Shown here: positions 1 through 8,605 of the stretch, piece after piece
Layout of the letters: each line of letters begins with the position of its first letter
How positions within the stretch are numbered: position 1 is the first letter of the stretch
Source of the DNA: Nocardia aurea
GTDB taxonomy: Bacteria; Actinomycetota; Actinomycetes; Mycobacteriales; Mycobacteriaceae
DNA length: 64,000 nucleotides
Direction of reading: 5' to 3'
Assembly (NCBI RefSeq): GCF_003123685.1
Contig: NZ_QCYJ01000115.1
Coordinates: 124,001-188,000, forward strand
Program-made: the position numbers and the translations under genes
The notes under the pieces: generated by a model
Databases searched by the model: none
What the model saw: only the letters and a program-made list of their open reading frames with translations
What the model was told of the DNA's origin: nothing

Positions 1-2040
1 GATGAGTTCACCGAGCCATTCGGTGATGTCCTCGAGTTCCTCGGTCCGCGCGGATTCGGGAACGGTGCGCCGCAGCGCGCGGTAGGCGTCGGCCAGGTAG
101 CGCAGCACCACACCCTCCGAACGCGCCAATTCGTAGAACGAGATCAACTCGGCGAAGGTCATCGAGCGTTCGATCATGTCGCGCACGACCGATTTGGGGG
201 AAGGCGCGAATTCCGACACCCACGGATGCCCGCCCCGGTAGGTCTCGAAGGCGGGTTCGATCAGCTCGGCCAGCGGTTTGGGCCAGGTGACGTCCTCGAG
301 CAGTTCCATGCGCTCGTCGTATTCGATGCCGTCGGCCTTCATCTCCTGGATCGCCACACCGCGCGCCTTGTGCTGCTGGGCCATCAGCAGCTGACGCGGA
401 TCCTCCAGGGTGGATTCGATGAGCGACACCACATCGAGGGTATAGCTCGTCGCCTCTTTGTCGAGGAGGTCGAACGCGGCCAACGCGAAGGGCGACAGCG
501 GCTGATCGAGGGCGAAATCGCGTTGCAGGTCCACCGTCAGCCGCGCGCGCCTGCCGAGAGCGTCCGGCTCCGGGAGTTGTTGCACCACACCGGCGTCGCG
601 CAACGCCCGGTACAGACGCAGCGCGCGCAGGATATGTTTGCGCTGGGCCGGTCGCGGTTCGTGATTGTCCTCGAGCAGATGGCGCATCGCGTCGAAACAG
701 TTTCCGGGCCGGGCGATCACGTTGAGCAGCATGGCGTTGGTGACCGAGAAACGCGACACCATCGGCTCCGGCTGGGCGTGCACGAGCCGGTCGAAGGTCT
801 CCTCACTCCAGGAGACGAAACCCTCGGGTGGTTTGCGCCGCTGTACCTTGCGCTGTTTCTTGGGATCGTCGCCCGCCTTGGCGATCAGGCGGGTGTTCTC
901 CACCTCGTGGTCGGGCGCCTGCACCACCACCGTGCCCATGGTGTCGAATCCCGCGCGACCCGCGCGCCCGGCGATCTGGTGGAATTCGCGGGCCTTGAGT
1001 CTGCGGGTGCGCACCCCGTCGTATTTGGTGAGTCCGGTGAGCAGCACCGTCCGGATCGGCACGTTGATGCCGACGCCGAGGGTGTCGGTGCCGCAGACCA
1101 CTTTCAGCAGCCCCTCCTGGGCCAGCCGCTCCACCAGTCGCCGGTATTTGGGGAGCATGCCCGCGTGGTGCACGCCGATGCCGTGCCTGATCAGCCTGGA
1201 CAGGGTCTTGCCGAAACCGGCCGCGAAACGGAATTCGCCGATGGCCGTGGCGATGGCGTCCTTCTCCGCGCGGCTCGCGAAGTTGACGCTGGTCAGCGCC
1301 TGGGCCCGTTCCAGCGCGGCGGCCTGGGTGAAATGCACGACGTAGACGGGCGCCTGGTGGGTGGTGACCAGTTCTTCGAGCGTTTCGGTGATGGGCGTGC
1401 GCGCGTAGGAGAAGGTCAGCGGCACAGGACGTTCGGTGCCCGAGACGATCGCGGTGGGATTGCCGGTGCGCCGTTCGATATCGGAGGCGAAGAAGTCGAC
1501 CTCGCCCAGAGTCGCCGACATCAACAGGAATTGGGCGCGCGGGAGCTCCAGCAGCGGGACCTGCCACGCCCAGCCGCGATCGGGATCGGCGTAGAAGTGG
1601 AATTCGTCCATCACGACCTGGCCGACATCGGCGGCCGAACCCTCGCGCAGCGCCATGTTCGCCAGGATCTCGGCGGTGGCGCAGATGATCGGGGCATCGG
1701 CGTTGACCGCGGCGTCACCGGTGACCATCCCCACCTTGTCGGCGCCGAATACCTCGCACAGGGCGAAGAACTTCTCGCTGACAAGGGCTTTGATCGGGGC
1801 GGTGTAGTAGCTGCGCTGACCGCGGGTCAGCGCGAACAGATGCGCGCCGACGGCGACCAAGGATTTCCCCGACCCCGTCGGGGTCGCCAGGATGACGTTG
1901 GATCCGGACGCCAGCTCGAGCAGCGCCTCGTCCTGCGCGGGATAGAGCGAGGTGCCACGCTCCGCGGCCCAGGCACCGAAGGATTCGTACAGTGCGTCGG
2001 CGTCGGTCCCCGGTATCTCGAGCAGTTCGGTCAGATCCAC
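1..2040 (-). CDS. DEAD/DEAH-box RNA helicase with DUF3516 C-terminal region (3' end cut by window)
   Basis: ATP-dependent superfamily 2 helicase, Ski2-like in layout; an RNA or nucleic-acid unwinding role is family knowledge. The 680 visible residues show Walker A ATPTGSGKS at 52-60, the DEFH box at 145-148, an MSATL motif, an HHAGMLPKYR stretch and the motif VI core QIAGRAGRAG, followed by a DUF3516-type C-terminal region ending in SEGVVLRYLADAYRALRR and running off the left edge. The GTG start is chosen because it precedes VDLTELLEIPGTDAD and lies 7 nt after a TAGGGT -10 box, suggesting a leaderless transcript. It is transcribed away from the window interior; the PAC2 gene lies upstream on the same strand, 64 bp away. 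A long antisense open frame here is a GC-codon shadow. Confidence 0.9.
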   Translation of the reverse strand, partial: MDLTELLEIPGTDADALYESFGAWAAERGTSLYPAQDEALLELASGSNVILATPTGSGKSLVAVGAHLFALTRGQRSYYTAPIKALVSEKFFALCEVFGADKVGMVTGDAAVNADAPIICATAEILANMALREGSAADVGQVVMDEFHFYADPDRGWAWQVPLLELPRAQFLLMSATLGEVDFFASDIERRTGNPTAIVSGTERPVPLTFSYARTPITETLEELVTTHQAPVYVVHFTQAAALERAQALTSVNFASRAEKDAIATAIGEFRFAAGFGKTLSRLIRHGIGVHHAGMLPKYRRLVERLAQEGLLKVVCGTDTLGVGINVPIRTVLLTGLTKYDGVRTRRLKAREFHQIAGRAGRAGFDTMGTVVVQAPDHEVENTRLIAKAGDDPKKQRKVQRRKPPEGFVSWSEETFDRLVHAQPEPMVSRFSVTNAMLLNVIARPGNCFDAMRHLLEDNHEPRPAQRKHILRALRLYRALRDAGVVQQLPEPDALGRRARLTVDLQRDFALDQPLSPFALAAFDLLDKEATSYTLDVVSLIESTLEDPRQLLMAQQHKARGVAIQEMKADGIEYDERMELLEDVTWPKPLAELIEPAFETYRGGHPWVSEFAPSPKSVVRDMIERSMTFAELISFYELARSEGVVLRYLADAYRALRRTVPESARTEELEDITEWLGELI

Positions 2041-2104
2041 TCCGACCACCCTACGTGCTCGCGGACGGTGATCCGAGCTGGGCGTTCCCCCGGTCGGGGC
2101 GGGA

Positions 2105-3046
2105 TCAGACCTGCGGGCTCGCGTCGCCGTCCCAGCCGCCCTGTTCGGCGAGGAAACGTTCGAATTCGGCGCCGAGCTCGTCGCCGCTGGGGAGTTCGCC
2201 GTCACTGGCGAGCAGACTCGACTGCTGCTCCTGGGCCGTGACGAAGCTGTCGTACTGGCGTTCCAGCGCGTTCACCACGGTCTCGACCTCGGAGTTGCCC
2301 GCGATGTGCTCGTTGACCTGCTCGCGCACCCGAGCGGCCGATTCACCCAACGCGGCGAGCGGAATCTCCAAACCGGCGTTGTCGGCGACATTTTCGAGCA
2401 ATGTCTGCGCGGCCTCCGGGTAGGCGGTCTGTGCCAGGTAGTGCGGCACGTGCACCGAGAAACCGACGGATTCGTGTCCGTGCTGGGCCATGCGGTACTC
2501 CAGCAGCGACGACGCGCTGCCCGGCACCTGCAATTCGCCCGGCCAGCGCTGGTGGTCGGCGATCAGATCACGGTCCGAGGAATGCGCGGTGACACCGAGC
2601 GGACGGGTATGCGGGATGGCCATCGGAATGGCGCTGAGCCCGATGCTGCGGCGCACGCCGAGTTGTTCGGCCAGCAGCCGTACCGCCGTGGTGAATTTCT
2701 CCCACCGTAGGTCCGGCTCGATACCCGCCAGCAGCAGGAACGGGGTGCCGCCGGTGTCGCGTAGCGCCCACAGGTTGAGTTCCGGCTCGGCGTAGTCGGA
2801 GAAATGGTCGGTCTTGAACGTCATGAGGGGACGCCGCGAGCGGTAGTCGAGCAGCTCGTCGACGGCGAACGAGGCGACCAGTTCGCTTTCGAGGCTCTCG
2901 CGCAGGTGCGTGGTGGCCAACCGCACCGCGTGACCGGCGTCGGTGAACCCTTCCAGTCCGTGCACAAGGACCGGACCCGAGCCGTCGGCGGACGACAGCT
3001 GCGGAGCGGGGAACTCCAGTTCGTACATTCGCGACTCGTAGTCCAT
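2105..3046 (-). CDS. PAC2 family protein (Rv2714 homologue)
   Basis: A 313-residue protein of the PAC2 family, related to archaeal and eukaryotic proteasome-assembly chaperone 2. The mycobacterial homologue is conserved but its cellular role is not settled. The N-terminus MDYESRMYELEFPAP followed by GSGPVLVHGLEGFTDAG is typical. The ATG at 3046 is preceded by an AAGGAG ribosome binding site 7 nt upstream, so it is preferred over an upstream in-frame extension. The C-terminal about 60 residues are acidic and likely helical. Its placement near the sigB/ideR block agrees with the mycobacterial order. No membrane segment or catalytic motif is visible. Confidence 0.88.
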   Translation of the reverse strand: MDYESRMYELEFPAPQLSSADGSGPVLVHGLEGFTDAGHAVRLATTHLRESLESELVASFAVDELLDYRSRRPLMTFKTDHFSDYAEPELNLWALRDTGGTPFLLLAGIEPDLRWEKFTTAVRLLAEQLGVRRSIGLSAIPMAIPHTRPLGVTAHSSDRDLIADHQRWPGELQVPGSASSLLEYRMAQHGHESVGFSVHVPHYLAQTAYPEAAQTLLENVADNAGLEIPLAALGESAARVREQVNEHIAGNSEVETVVNALERQYDSFVTAQEQQSSLLASDGELPSGDELGAEFERFLAEQGGWDGDASPQV

Positions 3047-3328
3047 CGCGTACTCCTTCCTGCGCGGTCCGCACCTGCGAGCCGGATGCGGTCCGGGAAC
3101 TCCGTGCCCCGGCACCCGATGTGCGCCGCGCGCGGGGGGAACCCTGTCCATTGTCCCCCATGCCGGTGACACGCACCGCGCACGGTGCTACACCGACCCA
3201 TATGTCCAGGCAACAGCCATCGGGTCGTCAGCATTCCCGCGCTGTGCAATTCGCACCGTGCGAGCCTCGAGGACGGCCGTCGGCGTGGCATCGCGGGCGA
3301 CCCCGGCGAGTTTGGCACAGTGGGCGCT

Positions 3329-4039
3329 GTGACCGGGCCGGTTTCGACCAAGGGGGCAGTACTCGCGGTGGTGTCGGCGGTCGCGGTGCTGGCGTCGACG
3401 ACGACCGGTTGCGGATCGGAAACGCCGGGTCGCCCCGTCGCCGCCCAGCAGAGCACGATCACCGAGTACGTGAGCGCTGTTCTCGCGACGCTGCTGCCCG
3501 ATCCGTCACAATTTCCCGCCCGCTATCCGGCGGTCGTACTGCCGCAGGAGGCCGCGGCGCAGGCGGTGGGCGATCTGACCGGCGTCCCACGTGGCGCGAC
3601 GGTCCTGCCACGGGATTGCACCCCGCCGCCGCAGGATTTCGGGCCCGATCGGACCGCGGTCGCCGTCGGCACCGACAACGACTCCCGTGCCACGCTGACG
3701 GTGGAGTTGACCCGAACCACGGTGCCGCTGTCGGTATCGCGCGAACAACTGGCGCGCTGTGGGCAGATGCGGGTCAGCGCGACCGGCCCGACGACCAGTG
3801 TGCGCACCGAACTCCAGGATCCGCCCCCGAACGACGCCGAGGACGCCCTCGCCCTGCGCCGCACCGTCGTTCCCGACGCGGGCCGCACGGGGTTGACCGA
3901 GTCCATGTACACGGTGGTCGGTCAGGTCGGCGATGTGCGAATCACCGTGACATACATGACATTCAGTGATGCCGAGCCCGATACGGCGGCCGTGCGCGAG
4001 GTCTTCGCCACCACCGTCGAGAAGGTGCGCGCGGCGTAG
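3329..4039 (+). CDS. putative secreted lipoprotein of unknown function
   Basis: A 236-residue predicted lipoprotein. After the GTG start comes a short basic stretch, a hydrophobic core (VLAVVSAVAVLA) and a lipobox ending at Cys28 (STTTGC), so the mature protein should be anchored on the outer face of the membrane. The rest is a soluble domain with two further cysteines (in RDCTPP and ARCGQM) that could form a disulfide. It resembles actinobacterial lipoproteins of the DUF5642 type, but I do not recognise a function. The start is uncertain: no Shine-Dalgarno is visible, and GTG at 3320 is also in frame. A CACAGT box 7 nt before 3329 favours a leaderless start there. Confidence 0.65.
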   Translation: MTGPVSTKGAVLAVVSAVAVLASTTTGCGSETPGRPVAAQQSTITEYVSAVLATLLPDPSQFPARYPAVVLPQEAAAQAVGDLTGVPRGATVLPRDCTPPPQDFGPDRTAVAVGTDNDSRATLTVELTRTTVPLSVSREQLARCGQMRVSATGPTTSVRTELQDPPPNDAEDALALRRTVVPDAGRTGLTESMYTVVGQVGDVRITVTYMTFSDAEPDTAAVREVFATTVEKVRAA

Positions 4040-4142
4040 CGGTTCGGCCGGTCCATCCACAGCCGAAGAGTTATCCCCAGGTTTTTCGAAAGCCCTGGTC
4101 GTCGGTCGGTCCGGCGCAGGTGCGCGGAGCAGGCTCTGACCC

Positions 4143-5519
4143 ATGACCACATCGACAGAGCCCCACGATTCCGCCGCCGATCACGCCGCCGGTTCCCTCG
4201 CCTCGCCCGGGCTCGCCCCGATGACATCACCGCGTGCCTGCCGTCACGTCGCTCGGCGGGTGGCCGGGCAACGCGGGGCCGCCCACGCCGCGGCTTCCGA
4301 ACCCCGGACGGCCGAGGTTCCCGAGGGGCGGGCGCTCGACACGGGTGCGTTCGACATCGAGCCGCGCGCGGGCGCGCTCGACGCGCGCACGATATGCGGT
4401 GAGAACGGTCCGCGATATCGCAGGAACGATCCGCCGCGCTCGGCGCACGTCGGCGATCCGGGTGAGTTGATCGCGGCGTTACCCGCCCTGGTGGGGTTCG
4501 CGCCGCAGCGATCGCTGGTGGTCGCGGTGCTGCGCGCCGGTGTGACCCACGGAGAGCGGCCCGTGATCGAGGCCTTGGCGCGCTTCGATCTCGCTCCGGA
4601 GACGAGGCGGCGCGCACGGGTCAGCATGTTCACGGCCTGTATCGCGCAGATCTGCGCGGTGGAGCAGGCAGCCGAGGTGCTCGTGATCGTGGTCGACGAC
4701 CGACTGTCGGGTCCTTCGGTGGTCGATGCCGATGCTGATGCCGATGCGCTCGTCGCGTCTCTCGACAAGCGGCTGGGGCGGCGCGGTATCGAGATCGGTG
4801 GTGGCTGGGCGGTCCGGGGGATCGAGGCGGGTGCGCGCTGGTGGAGTCTGTTCGATCGGGAACAGCGGGGTGAGGTCCCCGATCCGACGGCTTCGCCGGT
4901 GACACTCGCCCACGTCCTGGAAGGGCGACCGATCCGCCGGTCACGCGCGGAACTGACCGCGCTCGTCGAGGCGGACACGGTGCGACAGGGGGAGGTCGCC
5001 GTCCTGCTTCCCGCCGCCCTCGCCATGGCGCGGGACCGTTTCACCCGGGCCGTGACGCACGGCGACCTCGACGGCTACCGGCGCAACGCGCTCGAGTTCG
5101 TGCTCTGGCAGATCGCCCACGTCGAATCCGGCGCCGTTCCCACCGTTCCCGAAATCGCCGAACTCGTCGCCGCGCTGCGGGATCGAGCGGTACGCGACAC
5201 GATGTTCGCCCTCGCCGTCGGTGACCATGCCGCGGCGGCGGAAAGTCTGTGGCTCACCCTGGTGCGTGCCCTGTCCGGTCCCGACCGCGCCGAGGTCGCC
5301 GCGCTGCTCGGCTACAGCGCCTATATCCGCGGCGACGGGCCGTTCGCGGGAATCGCCCTGGACGCGGCGCTGCTGGCCGACCCGTTCCACCCCATGGCGA
5401 TCCTGCTGGAAACGTCGCTGCGAGCCGGTATGCGGCCCGAAGCGCTGCGCCGACTGGCTCGCAGCGGGTACGACACCGCAGCCTGCCTCGGCATCGAACT
5501 CGGCCCGGCGGTCCGATGA
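4143..5519 (+). CDS. DUF4192 domain-containing protein
   Basis: A 458-residue protein whose conserved part starts at about residue 104 with the DUF4192 hallmark VGDPGELIAALPALVGFAPQ and continues to the end. Function is unknown for the family, which is common in actinobacteria; no catalytic motif is evident. Residues 1-100 are rich in Arg, Ala and Pro and look disordered. Family members usually begin close to the DPGELI block, so either the start is too early or this copy has an extension; no in-frame start with a good ribosome binding site is visible near residue 100. The stop codon (5517-5519) overlaps an ATG as ATGA and opens directly into the 75-bp tandem repeat. Confidence 0.8.
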   Translation: MTTSTEPHDSAADHAAGSLASPGLAPMTSPRACRHVARRVAGQRGAAHAAASEPRTAEVPEGRALDTGAFDIEPRAGALDARTICGENGPRYRRNDPPRSAHVGDPGELIAALPALVGFAPQRSLVVAVLRAGVTHGERPVIEALARFDLAPETRRRARVSMFTACIAQICAVEQAAEVLVIVVDDRLSGPSVVDADADADALVASLDKRLGRRGIEIGGGWAVRGIEAGARWWSLFDREQRGEVPDPTASPVTLAHVLEGRPIRRSRAELTALVEADTVRQGEVAVLLPAALAMARDRFTRAVTHGDLDGYRRNALEFVLWQIAHVESGAVPTVPEIAELVAALRDRAVRDTMFALAVGDHAAAAESLWLTLVRALSGPDRAEVAALLGYSAYIRGDGPFAGIALDAALLADPFHPMAILLETSLRAGMRPEALRRLARSGYDTAACLGIELGPAVR

Positions 5520-5819
5520 CGACGAGGCGAGGAGGTGGTGCCCCCACCGCGGGTGCGCCGCAGGGCTACCCGTCTCGGTCCGGTGGTGCGATGACCGCGA
5601 GGCGAGGTAGTGGGTGCCTCATCGCGGGTGCGGCGCAGGACTGCCCGTCTCGGTCCGGTGGTGCGATGACCGCGAGGCGAGGAGGTGGGTGCCCCATCGC
5701 GGGTGCGGCGCAGGACTACCCGTCTCGGTCCGGCGGTGCGATAACCGCCATGCGAGGTAGTGGTGCCCCATCGCGGATGCGGCGCAGGAGTACCCGTCTC
5801 GATCCGGCGGTCCGATGAC
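5515..5819 (+). repeat. 75-bp tandem repeat (units 75, 75, 75, 74 bp), MIRU/VNTR-like
   Basis: Four head-to-tail units begin at 5515, 5590, 5665 and 5740, each opening with GATGAC (GATAAC in the fourth), and a fifth GATGAC stands at 5814 followed by a short decayed copy. The units share blocks such as CCCGTCTCGGTCCGG and GGTGCGATGACCGCGAGGCG. The array starts exactly on the stop codon of the DUF4192 gene and fills most of the space (5520-5880) before the 3' end of the convergent P450 fusion gene. ATGA stop/start overlaps in each unit recall mycobacterial interspersed repetitive units (MIRU). This is resemblance in organisation, not proven homology. No other gene is seen in this gap. Confidence 0.9.
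5516..5818 (+). CDS. possible small protein of four 25-residue repeats, translationally coupled to DUF4192
   Basis: An open frame of 100 codons runs through the whole tandem repeat. Its ATG overlaps the DUF4192 stop (ATGA), the usual geometry of translational coupling. Each 75-bp unit encodes 25 residues of the pattern M-T-A-R-R-G-x-G ending in PSRSGGA. The last unit is 1 bp shorter, which changes frame and ends the ORF in PAVR-stop, the same last residues as the DUF4192 protein. Whether it is translated cannot be told from sequence; the low-complexity composition could be a by-product of the repeat, so I treat it as a candidate only. Confidence 0.3.
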   Translation: MTTRRGGGAPTAGAPQGYPSRSGGAMTARRGSGCLIAGAAQDCPSRSGGAMTARRGGGCPIAGAAQDYPSRSGGAITAMRGSGAPSRMRRRSTRLDPAVR

Positions 5820-5880
5820 CACGACGCGCGGCGGTGGCATCCTGTCGGCGGTGCGCCGTCACCGGAACACCCGTGGGTGG

Positions 5881-8463
5881 TCAGCGTGGACGCAGGGTCA
5901 CGGGCAGGCCGGATGGCGACAGGACGAAATCGCGGTTGGACGCGCGAACCACGTAGTCCGGATCGGGGGTCGGCCGCCAACGGGCGAGCAGTGCCGCGGA
6001 GGCGAGGGCGATCTCGAGCGTGGCGAAATGGTCTCCGAGGCAACGGCGGCGTCCGACACCGAACGAGAGACTGGCCTTCTTGTCGATCTCACCCGCACGT
6101 CGCGGCGACCAGCGATCGGGATCGAAGACGTCCGGATTCGCGAAATAACGTCGATCGTGCTGAACCATGTAGGGACTGAACATGACCGCCGAGCCGGGGG
6201 GAATGGTGAGCCCGCCGATGGTGACCTCGCCGTCGGCGTTACTCGCGCTGATCCACGGTCCCCAGAAGCGCAGCGTCTCCGCCACCACCTGTTTCAGATA
6301 CGGCAGGGCGGGCAGATGTGCGGGTCGCACCGGGTCGGATCCGACGACGGCGTCGAGTTCGGCGTAGAGCCGCTCGGCGACGGCGGGGCGAAGCATGATC
6401 TCGTGCCACAACCATCCCGCCAGCGACGCCATGGAGCCGACGCCACCGGCGAGCATCAGGATCGCCTCGTCGATGATGTGCTCATCGGACAGGCGTGCGC
6501 CGGTCTCGGGGTCGGTGTGCCGGATCAACGCCGAGACCACATCGTTGAAATCCTCGTCGCGACGCCGGTATTCGGCGATGACCTCGCCGATGACACCGCG
6601 CAGATGACGTGCCTTCCTGCGCCAGCGCAGATTGGCGATCACCCGAAGTCTGCGCAGCTGCGGCGGCAGAGCCGTGCGCAGGATCACCTGACCGAGCAGC
6701 CACGGCACATTGTCGCGGATCGCGCGGCGGGCCTCGGCGCTGAAATCGGCCGTGAACAGCGTCGAGGAGACGGTGTCGAGGATCAGTCCGTGGGCTTCGT
6801 CCATCAGATTCACGCGGGTGTCTCCGGGCAGTCCCGCCGACCAGGTTTCGGCGATATCGGCCGCCGCCGCGGTGTATTCGGACAGACGGCTCTGCCGCAG
6901 CGCGGGCGCGATCATCCGCCTGCGCAGTTTGTGTTCCGCGCCGCGCAGCACGTTCACCGAACCGCCCGCGACATCCTCGATCGCCTCGCGCAGGTCGTCT
7001 CGGTTGAATTCCGCGTCACCGAGACCGATTTCGCGGACGAGATCCGGGGTGGTGAGCAGATAGCCGGTCTTGCGCCCGAAATAGATACGCACGATGGGAC
7101 CGAGTTCGGACAGCGAGGTGACGAACGCGGGCGCGTCGCGCAACGCACGCAGGCTGTGCCCGACCAGCGGCAGCGCACCGGGCGCGGTCGGCACCTCCGC
7201 CAGGGTGCGCGGCACGACGGGCGGATCGGCGGCCGGTGGCGCGGTGGCTTCCCGGTAGACGTCGAGTACCGCGGCGACCTGGCGCGACTGCCGCACCGTG
7301 TCACCCCACCCGTCGAGTGCCGCGCGCATCTTCGTCAGCGCGACGGGCTCTGCCACCAGTTCGGCGAGCGTTTCCGATATCGCGACCGCCGACGGACCGT
7401 CGGTGAGCCGTCCCGCGCCCTCCGGCACCGATTCGCGCAGGACGGGATCGCAGTGCACGATCGGCAGCCCGACCGCCACCGCCTCCAGCAGCACCATCCC
7501 CTGGGTGTCGAAACCGTACGAGGTGAAAAGCAGCGCGTCGGCGGTGGCGGCGGCCGCGAGCCATTCGCGCCGGGTGACGCTGCCGTGCAGGGTGATCCGG
7601 TCGGCCAGGCCGTTCTCGGCGATCAGGGCGGCGGCATCGGAACGGAGGTCACCGTCACCGTAGATGTCCAACGTGCACCCCGGCACGCGGCGGACGGCCT
7701 CCATGGCCTCGAGCAGCCGCTTCTCCCGGGAGAGCCTGCCGCACCAGACCAGGCGCAGCGGGTCGTGCTCGCCGCGTTCGGAATACGCGGCGGCGCTGTT
7801 GCTTTCGACGAGATCGTCGTCGACGCCGTTGGACACCACGTCCAGTGGCTTCGTGAGTCCGTGTGCGAGCAGTTCCGCCGCGAAATGCCGGGTCGGCGCG
7901 ATCACCCGATCCGCGGCCTGCGCCTGCCCCGCGATGGTCCACCAAGCGTGGCGCGCGGCCCGGCTCTCGGCGCGATGGGGCATGTGCAGGGTGTACGGCA
8001 CGAAACGGCCGTGCAGCGCGCGCAGGGCGAGTGCCGAGGCGTAGGGCGCGGGGGAGGTGTGCTCGATGAAGGAGTCGTCACGGCTCTGGGCGGTGTGCAC
8101 GAGCGGGATCCGGTGCCGCCGCGCGGCTTTCATCCCGGCGATGGCGACGCCGTAGGTGGTGTGGGTGTGCACCAGATCGACCGGTCCGCGCGCGGCGAAC
8201 ACCGCGTCGATCAGGGCGTTGTTGCGCGCGGTGGGAACCACCATCGCGAAGCCGTTCACCACGACTCCGGCGAACGGGCGCAGTACCACGAGCTCCCGTG
8301 CGGCGAGGTCGTCGGGCGACGTGGCGTCCGCACCGGGCATCGGCGCGACGAACAGGGTGACACGGTGACCCGCGCCCTCGAGTCCACGGCACAGCGAGGC
8401 GACGGCGGTCTGGACTCCGCCGAGCGTGTCCGGGTGGTAGTCCATGAACATCGCTATGTGCAC
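5881..8463 (-). CDS. fusion protein: family 4 glycosyltransferase plus cytochrome P450
   Basis: A single 860-residue frame joins two enzymes. Residues 1-405 are a GT-B family 4 glycosyltransferase: N-terminal MDYHPDTLGGVQTAVASL, donor-side GRLSREKRLLEAM near 242, and the region that normally carries E-x7-E, here FDTQGMVLLEAVAVGLP with Asp in place of the first Glu. After a Pro-rich linker, residues about 420-860 are a soluble bacterial P450: ETLR (ExxR) at 729-732 and haem loop FGVGRRRCLG with Cys808. The I-helix reads AGGVGSMAS where most P450s have an acid-Thr pair, so oxygen activation may be altered. The GTG start is 8 nt downstream of a TACAGT box; GTG at 8484 is an alternative. Substrate is unknown. 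It is divergent from the GT1 gene. Confidence 0.85.
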   Translation of the reverse strand: MHIAMFMDYHPDTLGGVQTAVASLCRGLEGAGHRVTLFVAPMPGADATSPDDLAARELVVLRPFAGVVVNGFAMVVPTARNNALIDAVFAARGPVDLVHTHTTYGVAIAGMKAARRHRIPLVHTAQSRDDSFIEHTSPAPYASALALRALHGRFVPYTLHMPHRAESRAARHAWWTIAGQAQAADRVIAPTRHFAAELLAHGLTKPLDVVSNGVDDDLVESNSAAAYSERGEHDPLRLVWCGRLSREKRLLEAMEAVRRVPGCTLDIYGDGDLRSDAAALIAENGLADRITLHGSVTRREWLAAAATADALLFTSYGFDTQGMVLLEAVAVGLPIVHCDPVLRESVPEGAGRLTDGPSAVAISETLAELVAEPVALTKMRAALDGWGDTVRQSRQVAAVLDVYREATAPPAADPPVVPRTLAEVPTAPGALPLVGHSLRALRDAPAFVTSLSELGPIVRIYFGRKTGYLLTTPDLVREIGLGDAEFNRDDLREAIEDVAGGSVNVLRGAEHKLRRRMIAPALRQSRLSEYTAAAADIAETWSAGLPGDTRVNLMDEAHGLILDTVSSTLFTADFSAEARRAIRDNVPWLLGQVILRTALPPQLRRLRVIANLRWRRKARHLRGVIGEVIAEYRRRDEDFNDVVSALIRHTDPETGARLSDEHIIDEAILMLAGGVGSMASLAGWLWHEIMLRPAVAERLYAELDAVVGSDPVRPAHLPALPYLKQVVAETLRFWGPWISASNADGEVTIGGLTIPPGSAVMFSPYMVQHDRRYFANPDVFDPDRWSPRRAGEIDKKASLSFGVGRRRCLGDHFATLEIALASAALLARWRPTPDPDYVVRASNRDFVLSPSGLPVTLRPR

Positions 8464-8605
8464 ACTGTCGAACTGTACTGACACTCGATGTCCGGTGCGG
8501 GCGCATTCTTCGACGGATCGACGCTCGGACCTCGGCGCGCGGGCCCGTTCACGTGCGAGAGTGCCAGGGGACACCGAGGAGAACGACAGCACCGAAAGAG
8601 GCGCC

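Noticed and set aside
226..2241. 671-codon open frame antisense to the DUF3516 helicase
   Set aside because: It mirrors codon positions of a clear helicase with intact motifs on the other strand; the translation is His/Gly/Arg-rich with no domain. Such shadows are common at this GC content.
4055..4082. two DnaA-box-like 9-mers (CCATCCACA and TTATCCCCA)
   Set aside because: Each deviates from TTATCCACA, only two are present and no dnaA, dnaN or AT-rich region is nearby, so an origin is not supported.
5515..5819. CRISPR array
   Set aside because: Units are contiguous with no unique spacers, and no cas genes are in the window.
5815..8481. 888-codon open frame antisense to the GT4-P450 fusion
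   Set aside because: Composition is typical of an antisense GC shadow and no family is recognisable; the opposite strand has two well-defined enzyme domains.
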